Part shown: positions 18,020 through 27,298 of the stretch, piece after piece
Position numbering within the stretch: the first letter of the stretch is position 1
Layout: each line of letters starts with the position of its first letter
Source: Spirochaetales bacterium
GTDB lineage: Bacteria > Spirochaetota > Spirochaetia > DSM-2461
Direction: 5' to 3'
Assembly: GCA_016936555.1 (NCBI GenBank)
Contig: JAFGXR010000061.1
Span: 1-64,000 of the forward strand
Length of the DNA: 64,000 nucleotides
The notes under the pieces: generated by a model
Seen by the model: only the letters and a program-made list of their open reading frames with translations
Told to the model about the DNA's origin: nothing
Databases searched by the model: none
Made by a program: the position numbers and the translations under genes

Positions 18020-19307
18020 GGCTCTCCACCACGGCGTTTTGAACCATTTCCAGGAATTCCTCTTTTCCCAGCACGCCGCTCCACAGCAGATCGACCGCTT
18101 CCTTGTAGGTTTCGAAAGCCGTCAGGGAATTGAAGTAGAACTCCTGTATGCCCAGAACTTCAACTCCTTCCCTGTAGTCGAAGACTTTCCGGTACATGGA
18201 GTTTTTCAACTCGGGATATGCCATTTTCTTAGCCGGAATATTACCGGACTGGAGCATGCGGGTCTCGTATATTTCATCGGAGAGAAGCCAGTCGACCACC
18301 TTGATGATGGATTCCCTTTTTTCCGGATCATTCCAGGATTTTCTATTGATACAGACGCTCTGGGCCATTCCGCCGATAGTGAAATTCTCCGTGTCGAGCG
18401 ATCTGGAATTCATCCGGGGGACCGGTATGATAACCGTATCTTTAGCGATATCCTCGCTGAAAAGGGCGAGGCTCCAGGTAAAGGAATAACTGAGAGCCGT
18501 GCGCCTTTCGTTGTATTCATCTATCTGCTGTTCAAAGGAACCGGCATAGATGGTGTTCTCCGGAATGGCCTTCATATCGATCAGATCGATAACTCCGTCG
18601 GCAGCCATTTCCGTAGCCGGGGTAATGAATTTCAGACTGCTGCGGAGATCGAGTGTATCCCTGTATCCGTCGGGATGCTGATAGGTCAGGGCGCTGAAGA
18701 AAAGATGACCCGGATCGCCCCTGAAACTCCCCAGATAAAAGGGAACGATTCCGTGCTCACGAAAAACCGGCGTAATAGCCCGCAGATCATCCCAGGTTTC
18801 AGGAAGATCGAGACCGTACTGGTCAAAGAGGCTCTTATTGGCGGCCATAAATCCGAAAAAGACTTCGTGGGGCACGGCATAATTGATCCCGTTCACTTCC
18901 GTGGCCTTCAGGCTCTCTTCGAAAAAATCATCCCGTTCCACTGTTTCGGAAGCATCGAAATACTCCTGTATATCGAGAAGATAGCCCTTCTCCGCCAGGT
19001 ATTTGAGATTGGTCTCATAGCTCCAGAAGAGGAACACATCGGGCAGCGTCCCGGAGGAGAGATCAATGAGTATTTTCTGTTTGTGGTTCAGCCCGATGCT
19101 CTCTTCCGTTTCCAGAATGAAGTCATCCTTCATTCTCTCTTTATAGGCGGCTACGGTATTCTTAAATCCGTGGCCCCAGGAATAAGCCATTCGAATCACC
19201 GGTTTCCGCTGCTCCACAGCCGTTTCACCGGAATCATCGTGACCGAATGCCGTCAGAGAGATGAGGCAGGTCGTAAAGAATATCAGCTTCAGCGCTGCGG
19301 ATTTCAT
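18012..19307 (-). CDS. Sugar-type extracellular solute-binding protein co-encoded with the sensor kinase
   Basis: A 431-residue family-1 solute-binding protein with a Sec signal peptide (LKLIFFTTCLISLTAFG). Mature features include IRMAYSWGHGFKN, LPDVFLFWSYETNLKYLAEKG and FTWSLALF. The second operon across the divergent promoter encodes another binding protein with its own permeases, so this one has no dedicated permease. Its position as first gene of a kinase/regulator operon suggests a sensory role, as in other three-component sugar systems. The start has AAGGGGAGC upstream. Confidence 0.85.
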   Translation of the reverse strand: MKSAALKLIFFTTCLISLTAFGHDDSGETAVEQRKPVIRMAYSWGHGFKNTVAAYKERMKDDFILETEESIGLNHKQKILIDLSSGTLPDVFLFWSYETNLKYLAEKGYLLDIQEYFDASETVERDDFFEESLKATEVNGINYAVPHEVFFGFMAANKSLFDQYGLDLPETWDDLRAITPVFREHGIVPFYLGSFRGDPGHLFFSALTYQHPDGYRDTLDLRSSLKFITPATEMAADGVIDLIDMKAIPENTIYAGSFEQQIDEYNERRTALSYSFTWSLALFSEDIAKDTVIIPVPRMNSRSLDTENFTIGGMAQSVCINRKSWNDPEKRESIIKVVDWLLSDEIYETRMLQSGNIPAKKMAYPELKNSMYRKVFDYREGVEVLGIQEFYFNSLTAFETYKEAVDLLWSGVLGKEEFLEMVQNAVVESHE

Positions 19308-19328
19308 TAATGCTCCCCTTTTGATTTT

Positions 19329-19384
19329 CAGATGATACCAGTATATATGACATCTGGAAATCGCGACCCGAAAAATATCCAGAT
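19329..19384. promoter_or_regulatory. Divergent control region with alternating CAGAT boxes
   Basis: The spacer between the two divergent operons holds CAGATG (19329-19334), CATCTGGA (19351-19358) and TCCAGAT (19378-19384). The middle box forms an inverted repeat with either neighbour. This spacing suits an AraC-type regulator such as the YesN homologue encoded next door. No perfect -35/-10 pair was identified, so binding is a proposal only. Confidence 0.35.
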
Positions 19385-19464
19385 TTACTGAAAAAGCTCT
19401 TCTATCGCCTTACGGGGAAGTGGGGGTAGCCTGTATTCAGTTAATTTTTAAAGGAGATTTATTG

Positions 19465-20748
19465 ATGAAAAATGTAAAATCGATTCTGATCGCAGCTCTG
19501 ATCGTATCGTTGGCTCTCACCTCAGCATTCGCAGGAGGTCAGGAAGACAAAGCAGCGGACGGAAAAACAACTGTTACCGTATGGACTCTCTGGACTGAAA
19601 CGACAGACGATGCCAACGCCGTAGCGTTCCGCAAAGCCCTGGAAACAGCCAAAACTGATCTTCCCAATATTATTATCGAGCACGATGCCGCTGAAAACGA
19701 AGCATACAAAACAAAAATTAAAACAGCCATGGCTGCCGACGAAGTACCCGATGTCTTTTTCGCCTGGGGTGCCGGATTCGTTAAACCCTTTGTCGATGCC
19801 GGAAAAGTTATGCCCCTCGACTCCTACCTCGCTGACGGAACGGCCGACCGCATCAAAGGCGGAGCCAATACGAACTTCATGTTTTCAGGCAAAACTTACG
19901 GTCTGACTTTCACACAGTGGGTCGCGTCTCTTTACTGCAACAAAGCCCTCTTTGACAAATACGGACTGAAGATTCCCGAGACTTACGACGATCTGATGAC
20001 AGCCGTTAAAGTTTTCAACGAAAACGGTGTTATCCCCATAACAGTAGGTGAAAAAGACAAATGGCCCGGTATGTTCTGGCAGAACGCTTTCGCCATCAGA
20101 ACAGCCGGCGCGGACATGTCCAACAAAGCCCTGTCCGGAGAAGCCTCTTTCAATACTCCCGATTTCGTCGAGTCCGCCAGACTGCTGAGCGACCTCGTTG
20201 CGGCCGGCGGATTCGTAGACGGAGCTCTCGGGCTCGACTACAACGAAGGCGGAGCCCTCTTCCTGGAAGGTCAGGCGGCCATGTACTACATGGGCGACTG
20301 GTTCGCAGGAGATATCGCCAGCGCGGAAAGCGGAATCGTCGATTCTGTCGTAGCGGCCAAATTCCCCACAATTCCCGACGGAAAAGGTGATGCCACTCAG
20401 TTCCTCGGCGGATCCATCGACGGTCTCTGCGTCTCCGAAGCATCCGAAAACAAAGATGCCGCGGCTGCAGTTGCAAAATATCTTATGGAACAGGTTTCCA
20501 GAAACCTCGTCGCAGCCGGATCCGGTATCCCCACATGGAATACCGACGGTGTTGTCAGTTCAGGTTCCAACCCTGTCGTTGACCAGATCAAAGCGAATAT
20601 CGCCGATTCGACCGGATACGTTCTGGCATGGGATACGTTCCTGTCCGGAGCAGATGCCGACGACCACAAAAACTACGTTGCCGAGCTCTTCGGTCAGACA
20701 ATGACTCCCGAAGCATTTGCAGCGGCCATGCAGGAAATGAACGAGTAA
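19465..20748 (+). CDS. Carbohydrate ABC transporter, extracellular binding protein
   Basis: A 427-residue family-1 binding protein from the ATG at 19465, which has AAAGGAG nine bases upstream. An upstream in-frame extension is rejected because it lacks a ribosome site and the signal peptide would be internal. The signal peptide SILIAALIVSLALTSAFAG is followed by a GQED-rich linker without a lipobox Cys. Mature motifs include VTVWTLWTETTDD, VPDVFFAWGAGFVKP and GLTFTQWVASLYCNK. It delivers a sugar or oligosaccharide to the two permeases that follow. A terminator-like hairpin separates it from them, which would give more binding protein than permease. Confidence 0.92.
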   Translation: MKNVKSILIAALIVSLALTSAFAGGQEDKAADGKTTVTVWTLWTETTDDANAVAFRKALETAKTDLPNIIIEHDAAENEAYKTKIKTAMAADEVPDVFFAWGAGFVKPFVDAGKVMPLDSYLADGTADRIKGGANTNFMFSGKTYGLTFTQWVASLYCNKALFDKYGLKIPETYDDLMTAVKVFNENGVIPITVGEKDKWPGMFWQNAFAIRTAGADMSNKALSGEASFNTPDFVESARLLSDLVAAGGFVDGALGLDYNEGGALFLEGQAAMYYMGDWFAGDIASAESGIVDSVVAAKFPTIPDGKGDATQFLGGSIDGLCVSEASENKDAAAAVAKYLMEQVSRNLVAAGSGIPTWNTDGVVSSGSNPVVDQIKANIADSTGYVLAWDTFLSGADADDHKNYVAELFGQTMTPEAFAAAMQEMNE

Positions 20749-20777
20749 AGCCTTTTTAGTAATTTGATAATACCTTT

Positions 20778-20825
20778 GGAACTGTCCCCTTGCCTTTCCG
20801 GGCATCGGGGCAGTTCCGCTTTTTT
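20778..20825 (+). terminator. Leaky terminator between the binding-protein and permease genes
   Basis: GGAACTGTCCCC (20778-20789) pairs with GGGGCAGTTCC (20807-20817), leaving one bulged base. A six-base T-run at 20820-20825 follows. It sits between the binding-protein stop and the first permease. Partial termination here is a common way to express a binding protein in excess of its permeases. Confidence 0.75.
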
Positions 20826-20844
20826 ACGATTTTCAGGAGTTCAC

Positions 20845-21729
20845 ATGAACAAAGTTCTATCGGATAAAAGAATCATTGCCCTTTTTATGCTGCCGGCAAC
20901 GGTCGTTTTTGTCATGATTGTCATAGTTCCCATCATCCGGTCCGGTTACTACAGCACCCTGGACTGGGATGGAATCGGAAAGGGCAGATTTTCGGGGATA
21001 GATAACTATATCAAGCTGCTTGTCCACAACAAGAGCGGATTTTACCAGGCCATATGGAACTCCCTGCTCCTGGCCCTTCTCTCAGTCTTCATACAGCTTC
21101 CCCTTGCCTTTCTCTTTGCGAGGGCTCTGGCTTCGGGAGTCAGAGGTGAGGGATTCTTCAGGACGGTCTATTTTATTCCCGTTATTGTCTCCACGGTCGT
21201 CATCGGGCAGATGTGGCGGAAAATCTACAATCCCCAGTACGGGCTTCTCAATTCCTTCTTTGAGCATCTGGGCGCGGGATTCCTTCAGCAGGAATGGCTG
21301 GGCAACCCCGATCTGGCTTTGGAAGCCGTTTTCATACCCCTTCTATGGCAGTATGTGGGTTACCATATTCTCCTTTTTTACGCAGCCATAAAAACCATTC
21401 CCAAAGAGCTGATCGAAGCGGCCAGAATTGACGGGGCTTCACACAACAGAATTACGCTCAGCATTGTCATTCCCTATATCGTTCCCATCATTGAGATCTG
21501 CGTCATACTGGCTGTAATCGGATCATTGAAAACATTCGATCTGATTTATATCCTGACCGGCGGCGGACCGCTCCACGCGACGGAAGTGCCGACGACGATC
21601 ATGTTCAACACGATTTTTCACAGAGTCAATTACGGATACGGAAGTTCCATGGCCATGTTTATCATAGCCGAGTGTCTGCTTCTCACCGTTGTCATAAAAA
21701 GAATATTCGGGAGGCTGGCGCAGCAATGA
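20845..21729 (+). CDS. Carbohydrate ABC transporter permease (MalF/UgpA type)
   Basis: A 294-residue permease from the ATG at 20845, which has CAGGAG nine bases upstream. The longer frame beginning at 20764 runs through the terminator hairpin and is rejected. It has six membrane helices and the cytoplasmic EAA loop KELIEAARIDGASHNRI, which contacts the ATPase. The C-terminal part has the LKTFDLIYILTGGGP block typical of MalF-type subunits. The next permease starts four bases before its stop. Confidence 0.92.
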   Translation: MNKVLSDKRIIALFMLPATVVFVMIVIVPIIRSGYYSTLDWDGIGKGRFSGIDNYIKLLVHNKSGFYQAIWNSLLLALLSVFIQLPLAFLFARALASGVRGEGFFRTVYFIPVIVSTVVIGQMWRKIYNPQYGLLNSFFEHLGAGFLQQEWLGNPDLALEAVFIPLLWQYVGYHILLFYAAIKTIPKELIEAARIDGASHNRITLSIVIPYIVPIIEICVILAVIGSLKTFDLIYILTGGGPLHATEVPTTIMFNTIFHRVNYGYGSSMAMFIIAECLLLTVVIKRIFGRLAQQ

Positions 21730-22559
21730 GAAAAAGAAAATTAGGGCAGAGAGTGTTAATTATCGGTCTTTCACTCTATGCCGTCATACAGGTTTATCCC
21801 TTTTTCTGGCTTATCCTGTTCTCCTTCAAGAGCAACTCGGAGATTTTCGGAGGCAATATCGCCGGATTTCCGGAAAAAATGCTCTGGAGCAATTATCAGG
21901 ATGCCTTTTTCGGCGGGAAAGTCGGTCTTTACCTGTTCAACAGCACTCTGGTGACAGCTCTGACTATAGCGCTGACCCTTTTCGTGTCGGCTCTGGCAGC
22001 CTACGCCATTGCGAGACTCCGCTGGAAATTCAGCAAAACGGCCATGGTCATTTTTCTGACAGGGATGATGATACCCATTCACGCGACGCTCCTTCCTCTG
22101 TTTATTTCCTTCAGGGATATGAAGATTCTCAACACGTACTGGAGCCTCATCCTCCCCTACACAGCTTTCGGGATTCCCATAGCCATGTACATCCTCGTCG
22201 GCTTTATGCAGGCCATACCGGGAGAGATGGAGGAATCGGCTTTTATGGACGGAGCGGGAGTGTTCAGCTCATTTTTCCGGATCATTCTGCCCATAGTGAA
22301 ACCGGCCATGGCGACGGTCGCCATATTCACATTCCTGAGCGCCTGGAACGAACTGATGTTCGCCATAACCTTCATCAGCAAAAGCCAGTTCAGAACCCTG
22401 ACGGTCGGGCTGCAGTCCATGGTGGGCCAGTACGCGACCAAATGGGGGCCTATCGGCGCGGGACTTGTGATCGGAACCATTCCGACCATTATCATCTACG
22501 CCATAATGAGCAAGGAAATCCAGAACAGCCTTGTCACCGCCGGAGCGGTCAAGGGCTGA
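21726..22559 (+). CDS. Carbohydrate ABC transporter permease (MalG/UgpE type)
   Basis: A 277-residue permease with six helices, a short cytoplasmic N-terminus and the EAA loop PGEMEESAFMDGAGVFSSF. The conserved FLSAWNELMFAITF near the C-terminus is typical of MalG-type subunits. The ATG overlaps the stop of the first permease (ATGA), so the two are coupled. No ATP-binding subunit is encoded in the window; a shared MsmX/MsmK-type ATPase elsewhere on the chromosome is expected. The stop codon directly abuts the stop of the lactonase gene on the other strand. Confidence 0.92.
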   Translation: MRKRKLGQRVLIIGLSLYAVIQVYPFFWLILFSFKSNSEIFGGNIAGFPEKMLWSNYQDAFFGGKVGLYLFNSTLVTALTIALTLFVSALAAYAIARLRWKFSKTAMVIFLTGMMIPIHATLLPLFISFRDMKILNTYWSLILPYTAFGIPIAMYILVGFMQAIPGEMEESAFMDGAGVFSSFFRIILPIVKPAMATVAIFTFLSAWNELMFAITFISKSQFRTLTVGLQSMVGQYATKWGPIGAGLVIGTIPTIIIYAIMSKEIQNSLVTAGAVKG

Positions 22560-23633
22560 TTATACCAACGGAACGATACAGACAGGCGACCCAGTTCCAT
22601 ATGATACGGGACGGGAGGATTCCGGTTTACCGGTCTTCCCGTCAAACCGTTTCGCCGCAATGTTATGGGAATCCTGGTTGGCGATGAACAGCCAGTCACC
22701 GGAGGGGCTGAACGTTATATCCCGGGGAGTTTTCCCTTCCGGGGAAAAACCGTCCACCCATTGCAAAGTCAACCGATCTTCCTCACGGACAAGTCCATAG
22801 ACTTCAATCCGGTCGATAAAGCGGTTTGAAAGTGCCAGAGTGCATCCCGAAGGATGCATTTTTACCGCCGCCGGAGCCGGTGTGCCTGAAAATGAACCGG
22901 CAGGCAATGGAATATCCTCTACGATTTTCAGCGTCCCGTCGCTTTTGTTCCGCCGGGCGAGTATCAAATGGGCCTTCAGCTCACAGAGAATAAAAGCATA
23001 ATCTCCCGACGGATCAAAAACCATATGCCTGGGACCGTATCCCGGCGGCAGTTCAAGAGACCCCTCTTCCCGTTTCAGTCCTCCTTCGAGGCTGTGGATA
23101 TGAACCCTGTCGGTCCCCAGATCGCAGATATAGGCCCGGGTCTCTTCCGGATCGAGCAGAATCTGATGGGCATGGGAAGCCTCCTGTCTAATGGAATCAG
23201 GCCCTTTCCCCCCATAGGAAATCCGGCCCCATTCCTCCGGTCGGGAATCCTTATTCAAATGAAATCCGCAGATGGAACCGTTCTGATAGGATGCCGCGTA
23301 AAGGCTATCCCCTGAATGATTTACAGAAATATGACAGAGCGCTCCGCATTGGCTTCTCAGGGAAATTCCTTTGCGGAACGACCCATCCCTCGCTCTGATG
23401 AACTGCCGTATCATTCCGACGTTTTCCGGATCTTCTTCTATCGCGAAAAGAGACGAGGTTTTTCCGTTCCAGCTCAGGTAGGTGGGATTTGTCATTTCCC
23501 CCAGCGTATGCGGTTCGGAAAATGTTCCGCTCCCTTCATCAAATGATAAGATTTCCACGCCCTGCCCTCTCGCATCGGGCACATGGCCGGCGCACAGGGT
23601 ATAAGTTCCTACAGCCAGTTTCAGTTCGCTCAT
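22560..23633 (-). CDS. Lactonase family protein (6-phosphogluconolactonase / YbhE-type beta-propeller)
   Basis: A 357-residue soluble protein with repeated seven-bladed propeller segments such as VGTYTLCAG, TNPTYLSWN, SHAHQILLDPEE, GPRHMVFDPSGDYAF and TPRDITFSPSGDWLFIAN. These are the blade signatures of the lactonase_7_beta family, which includes E. coli 6-phosphogluconolactonase and many sugar lactonases of unknown specificity. The ATG follows GGGAGAC. It is tail-to-tail with the sugar permease operon and divergent from lactate permease, so it may work on a lactone from the imported sugar. That link is inferred from position only. Confidence 0.8.
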   Translation of the reverse strand: MSELKLAVGTYTLCAGHVPDARGQGVEILSFDEGSGTFSEPHTLGEMTNPTYLSWNGKTSSLFAIEEDPENVGMIRQFIRARDGSFRKGISLRSQCGALCHISVNHSGDSLYAASYQNGSICGFHLNKDSRPEEWGRISYGGKGPDSIRQEASHAHQILLDPEETRAYICDLGTDRVHIHSLEGGLKREEGSLELPPGYGPRHMVFDPSGDYAFILCELKAHLILARRNKSDGTLKIVEDIPLPAGSFSGTPAPAAVKMHPSGCTLALSNRFIDRIEVYGLVREEDRLTLQWVDGFSPEGKTPRDITFSPSGDWLFIANQDSHNIAAKRFDGKTGKPESSRPVSYGTGSPVCIVPLV

Positions 23634-23701
23634 ATTGTCTCCCGGTACAACTTTAGCACGGTATATCCTTTTGGAACAGGGGGAACTCCAAAACGAACAC
23701 C

Positions 23702-23741
23702 ATGACCATAGTCATCGACCTCAGTCATTGACTGCAGTCAA
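23702..23741. promoter_or_regulatory. Three tandem 13-bp palindromic operator sites
   Basis: The 13-mers starting at 23702, 23715 and 23728 read ATGACCATAGTCA, TCGACCTCAGTCA and TTGACTGCAGTCA. Each is a TGAC-N4-GTCA palindrome, the middle one having one mismatch. The third extends to a perfect 14-bp palindrome, TTGACTGCAGTCAA (23728-23741). They end eight bases before the -35 box of the lactate permease promoter and also lie in front of the divergent lactonase gene. A GntR/FadR-type lactate regulator is a natural guess, but none is encoded here. Confidence 0.65.
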
Positions 23742-23749
23742 CATAAACA

Positions 23750-23779
23750 TTGACAACTTGAAAAATCAGGGCGTAGTAT
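23750..23779 (+). promoter_or_regulatory. Promoter of the lactate utilisation operon
   Basis: A perfect TTGACA (23750-23755) is separated by 18 bases from TAGTAT (23774-23779). A leader of about 25 bases ends in the ribosome site AAGGAG before the permease ATG at 23811. The three 13-bp palindromes sit immediately upstream, a position that suits either an activator or a repressor that also covers the divergent gene. Confidence 0.65.
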
Positions 23780-23810
23780 ATATTAATTTCGGAATATTTA
23801 AGGAGCAATT

Positions 23811-25487
23811 ATGTACGCATTACTAGCCTCTATCCCTATTCTTCTCACGATCGTCCTCATGGTCGGCTTAAACTGGCCGGCCAAAAAAGTCATGCCTCTG
23901 GCCTGGGTTTCCGCTCTGCTGCTGGCGGCACTTGTATGGAAAATGCCGGTTCACTGGATCGCCGGAGCCTCTGTATCCGGAGCTTTGAGTGCCTTCAACA
24001 TTCTGATTATCGTATTCGGAGCTATTCTGCTGATGAACACTCTGAAAAACTCAGGTGCCATTAAATCGATAAACAGAACTTTTCACGGCATCAGTCCCGA
24101 CAGAAGAATTCAGGCGATCATTATCGCGTTCCTCTTTGTCTCCTTTATCGAAGGCGCCGCGGGATTCGGGACTCCGGCAGCTCTGGCGGGACCACTTCTC
24201 GTTAGCCTGGGCTTTCCCCCTCTCGCCGCTGTCGTTCTGGCTCTGGTCGGAGACTCGACTGCTGTCAGTTTCGGAGCCGTGGGCACGCCCATCATCGGAG
24301 GCGTAGCCAAAGTGCTCGATTCTCCCGCCATCAGAGAGACAATCGGACAGTACGGCTGGTCCTGGGATACGTTCATTCAGCAGATCGGAATCTGGTCGGC
24401 CCTCCCCCACTTCGTCATGGGGACGCTTATGCCCCTTCTCATCGTCATGATTCTCACAAAGCTCTTCGGACCCCGGAAAAGCATACACGATGCCTTTGAA
24501 GTGGCTCCTTTCGCCATTTTCGCCGGTTTGAGTTTCACCATCCCCTACACTCTTCTGGCCGTCTTTATCGGACCGGAACTTCCCTCCGTTCTGGGAGCTC
24601 TTATCGCTATCGGCATAACCATAACGGCGGCGAAGAAAGGCTTCCTCATGCCTAAAAAGACCTGGGATTTCGCCGAACGCTCAACCTGGTCGGAAGACTG
24701 GATCGGGTCTGTCGAGCCGGAGCAGGAGAGTTCCTCAGTAGAAATCAACGGCTTTATGGCCTGGCTGCCCTATATCCTGGTAGCGGCAATCCTCGTCATA
24801 ACCCGTATCCCCGCCCTGGGAATCAAACAGCTCATCACGGCTCCCGCCGTTACCATCGCCTGGAAAAACATGATCGGAACCAATCTGAGTTACAGCCTCC
24901 AGCTGCTCTATCTTCCCGGAACGGTTCCCTTCGTCCTCGTCTCTCTGCTGACCATCTTTCTCCACAGAATGAAAGGCGATGCCGTCAAAGCGACCTGGTC
25001 GAAATCGCTGAAACAGCTGGTTCCCGCCACGATCGCCCTTGTATTCGCCGTGGCCATGGTCAATATCATGCGGTTTTCCGGAAACAACGCTTCGGGAAGC
25101 ATGGATATGCTGAAAACCCTGTCCACCGCCGCGGCCGCCCTGCTCAGCCCCGTCTGGGTCTTCATGGCCCCTCTGGTCGGCATACTCGGCGCTTTCATGA
25201 CCGGATCGAACACCGTCTCCAATATCCTCTTTTCGGGATTCCAGTACGAAGTCGCCACACAGGCGGAACTGTCCCGGACGATTATTCTCGGACTCCAGGT
25301 CATCGGGGGAGCAGCGGGCAACATGATATGCGTCCACAATGTCGTAGCCGCCAGCACCACGGTCGGCCTGACCGGAAGGGAAGGAAAAATTATCAGAACC
25401 AATATCGTGCCGGCGGTAATCTACTCGCTGGTTGTCAGCCTCGTTGCGCTGCTGGCGATGGGAATCTTCGTTCCCGCACTTTTTTAA
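23811..25487 (+). CDS. lctP: L-lactate permease (LctP/LldP family)
   Basis: A 558-residue inner-membrane protein with about 12-14 hydrophobic helices and the length usual for the family. Typical segments are [49 protein letters not shown] and [15 protein letters not shown]. It imports lactate (and often glycolate) with a proton. Start ATG follows AAGGAG. Nine bases after the stop begins etfB, so permease, Etf and dehydrogenase form one operon, as in organisms that oxidise lactate by electron confurcation. Confidence 0.93.
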   Translation: MYALLASIPILLTIVLMVGLNWPAKKVMPLAWVSALLLAALVWKMPVHWIAGASVSGALSAFNILIIVFGAILLMNTLKNSGAIKSINRTFHGISPDRRIQAIIIAFLFVSFIEGAAGFGTPAALAGPLLVSLGFPPLAAVVLALVGDSTAVSFGAVGTPIIGGVAKVLDSPAIRETIGQYGWSWDTFIQQIGIWSALPHFVMGTLMPLLIVMILTKLFGPRKSIHDAFEVAPFAIFAGLSFTIPYTLLAVFIGPELPSVLGALIAIGITITAAKKGFLMPKKTWDFAERSTWSEDWIGSVEPEQESSSVEINGFMAWLPYILVAAILVITRIPALGIKQLITAPAVTIAWKNMIGTNLSYSLQLLYLPGTVPFVLVSLLTIFLHRMKGDAVKATWSKSLKQLVPATIALVFAVAMVNIMRFSGNNASGSMDMLKTLSTAAAALLSPVWVFMAPLVGILGAFMTGSNTVSNILFSGFQYEVATQAELSRTIILGLQVIGGAAGNMICVHNVVAASTTVGLTGREGKIIRTNIVPAVIYSLVVSLVALLAMGIFVPALF

Positions 25488-25496
25488 GGAAGAAAT

Positions 25497-26294
25497 ATGA
25501 ATATTATCGTACCAATCAAACAGGTTCCCGAAACCAGTAATGTTAAAATGGATCCCGAAACGGGGACAATGGTCCGCTCCGGTGTGGAATCGGTTGTCAA
25601 TCCTCTGGATCTCTATGCCCTCGAAGCCGCGCTTTCCCTGAAGGACAGCCACGGAGCGACCGTTACGGCTGTCACCATGGGTCCGCCCAAGGCCCGCAAA
25701 GTTCTCGATATGGCCATATCGATGGGCTGTGACGACGGCGTTCTCGTTTCGGACAGAAAATTCGGCGGAGCCGATACCTGGGCCACCAGCTACACCCTCT
25801 CCGAAGCGATCAAGGCCCTGGGAAATGTCGATCTGATTATCGCGGGGGAACGGGCCACTGATGGGGATACGGCCCAGGTGGGGCCGGGCATCGCCGCCTG
25901 GATGAATCTGCCGCTGGCGACCTATATATCCGACATTGAAGTGGAAAGCGAAAAGAGCCTCATTGTCGAACGCCTGGTGGAAGAGGGATACGAAAGGCTG
26001 AGGCTTCCTCTGCCCGCTCTCATAACCGTGGTCAAAGAGATCGCCTCTCCCCGCCTTCCCACGCTGCGCGGCAAGAAAAAAGCGATGCAGACAGAGATAC
26101 GGACCCTCAGTACGGAAAACCTCACGCTCGAAAGCACCAACCTCGGTCTGAAAGGCTCGCCGACAAAAGTTGTAAAAATCGAAACCCCTAAAGTGACAAG
26201 AGGCGGAACTGTTGTGGAGGCCATGGACGATGCCTCGGTCACCGAAGCTGTCGACAGGCTGATGGATTTCCTCCGTCAGCGTGAAGTGGTGTGA
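25497..26294 (+). CDS. etfB: Electron transfer flavoprotein, beta subunit
   Basis: A 265-residue cytosolic subunit with the EtfB opening IIVPIKQVPET and internal VVNPLDLYALEAAL. A conserved LIIAGERATDGDTAQVGPGIAAWM block precedes the C-terminal lobe. EtfB binds a nucleotide or a second flavin and moves electrons from the dehydrogenase. Its place between lactate permease and etfA matches lctB of Acetobacterium woodii. Whether the second site holds FAD (bifurcating type) or AMP cannot be judged by eye. AAGGAAG precedes the ATG. Confidence 0.92.
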   Translation: MNIIVPIKQVPETSNVKMDPETGTMVRSGVESVVNPLDLYALEAALSLKDSHGATVTAVTMGPPKARKVLDMAISMGCDDGVLVSDRKFGGADTWATSYTLSEAIKALGNVDLIIAGERATDGDTAQVGPGIAAWMNLPLATYISDIEVESEKSLIVERLVEEGYERLRLPLPALITVVKEIASPRLPTLRGKKKAMQTEIRTLSTENLTLESTNLGLKGSPTKVVKIETPKVTRGGTVVEAMDDASVTEAVDRLMDFLRQREVV

Positions 26295-26308
26295 ATAAAG
26301 GAGAAACA

Positions 26309-27298
26309 ATGAGTTATATATGGACACTGGCCGAACAGGCCAACGGACATCTGAAGCAGGTGTCCTTCGAATTGCTGACCAGAGGGAGAAAGCTGGCCGA
26401 CTCTCTCGATACGAAACTGGCATCGCTTCTGATCGGAAACGGAGTTTCCGCTGAAGCGCTCAGAGAACTGATTCTGTCGGGCGCCGATGAAGTGTACTAC
26501 GTGGAAGATCCCCGATTGGCCAGTTTCTCCTGCGAAACCTACTCGAATATCATGGTCGAGCTGATCAAAACCTTTCAGCCCCATACGATACTTGCCGCGG
26601 CGACCTCTTCCGGACGGACCCTGATGCCCTACGTGGCGGTCAGAGTGAAAACCGGACTCACCGCTGATTGTACGGAACTGGACATTGAAGAGACGACGGG
26701 AAACCTGCTCCAGACCAGACCGGCCATCGGCGGCAACATTCTGGCGACTATTAAAACGCCGAACCACCGCCCCCAGATGGCGACGGTCCGCCCTAAATCG
26801 ACCAGACCGCCGGAACCCGATGCAGACAGAGATGGCAAAATCATCAATGTGCCTTTTAAAGAGGAATGGCTCGACGGGCGGGTAGAATTTCTGGGCTACC
26901 GGAAAGACGCCGGGGATTTCGAGAACATAGAAGAAGCCGACATCATCATTGCCGGCGGAAAGGGCATGAAAAAGGCGGAGAACTTCAAGATGCTCCGCCG
27001 CCTGAGCGACAGCCTCGAAGGCATGGTCGGCGCCACAAGAGATGCGGTGGACCGCGGCTGGATCGGCTATTCCCATCAGATCGGGCTTTCGGGAAAAACA
27101 GTTTCTCCCAAATTGTATATCGGAGCGGGGATTTCCGGTTCGATACAGCATCTGGCGGGAATCAAGACAAGCGAAATCATTGTGTCCATCAATAACGATC
27201 CCGAGGCGCCGCTTCATAAAATCGCCGATTTCGCTATCGTAGGCGATCTGTTCAACGTTCTTCCGGAACTGCAGAAACGCCTGGAAGGAGGAAAATGA
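26309..27298 (+). CDS. etfA: Electron transfer flavoprotein, alpha subunit
   Basis: A 329-residue subunit from the ATG at 26309, which has AAGGAG eight bases upstream; a GTG 18 bases earlier precedes the ribosome site and is rejected. The C-terminal FAD domain has KTVSPKLYIGAGISGSIQHL and SINNDPEAPLHKIADFAIVGD, hallmarks of EtfA. The N-terminus begins directly with the EtfA fold; there is no ferredoxin-like cysteine cluster such as some lactate-dehydrogenase EtfA subunits carry. The stop overlaps the start of the dehydrogenase gene. Confidence 0.92.
   Translation: MSYIWTLAEQANGHLKQVSFELLTRGRKLADSLDTKLASLLIGNGVSAEALRELILSGADEVYYVEDPRLASFSCETYSNIMVELIKTFQPHTILAAATSSGRTLMPYVAVRVKTGLTADCTELDIEETTGNLLQTRPAIGGNILATIKTPNHRPQMATVRPKSTRPPEPDADRDGKIINVPFKEEWLDGRVEFLGYRKDAGDFENIEEADIIIAGGKGMKKAENFKMLRRLSDSLEGMVGATRDAVDRGWIGYSHQIGLSGKTVSPKLYIGAGISGSIQHLAGIKTSEIIVSINNDPEAPLHKIADFAIVGDLFNVLPELQKRLEGGK

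Noticed and set aside
17964-19310. Plus-strand frame (448 codons) opposite the binding protein
   Set aside because: Shadow of a gene with signal peptide and family motifs; no ribosome site.
24735-26423. Long minus-strand frame (562 codons) opposite lactate permease and etfB
   Set aside because: Both opposite genes have family motifs and ribosome sites; the minus frame has neither and its composition (Arg/Gly/His-rich) is that of a shadow.
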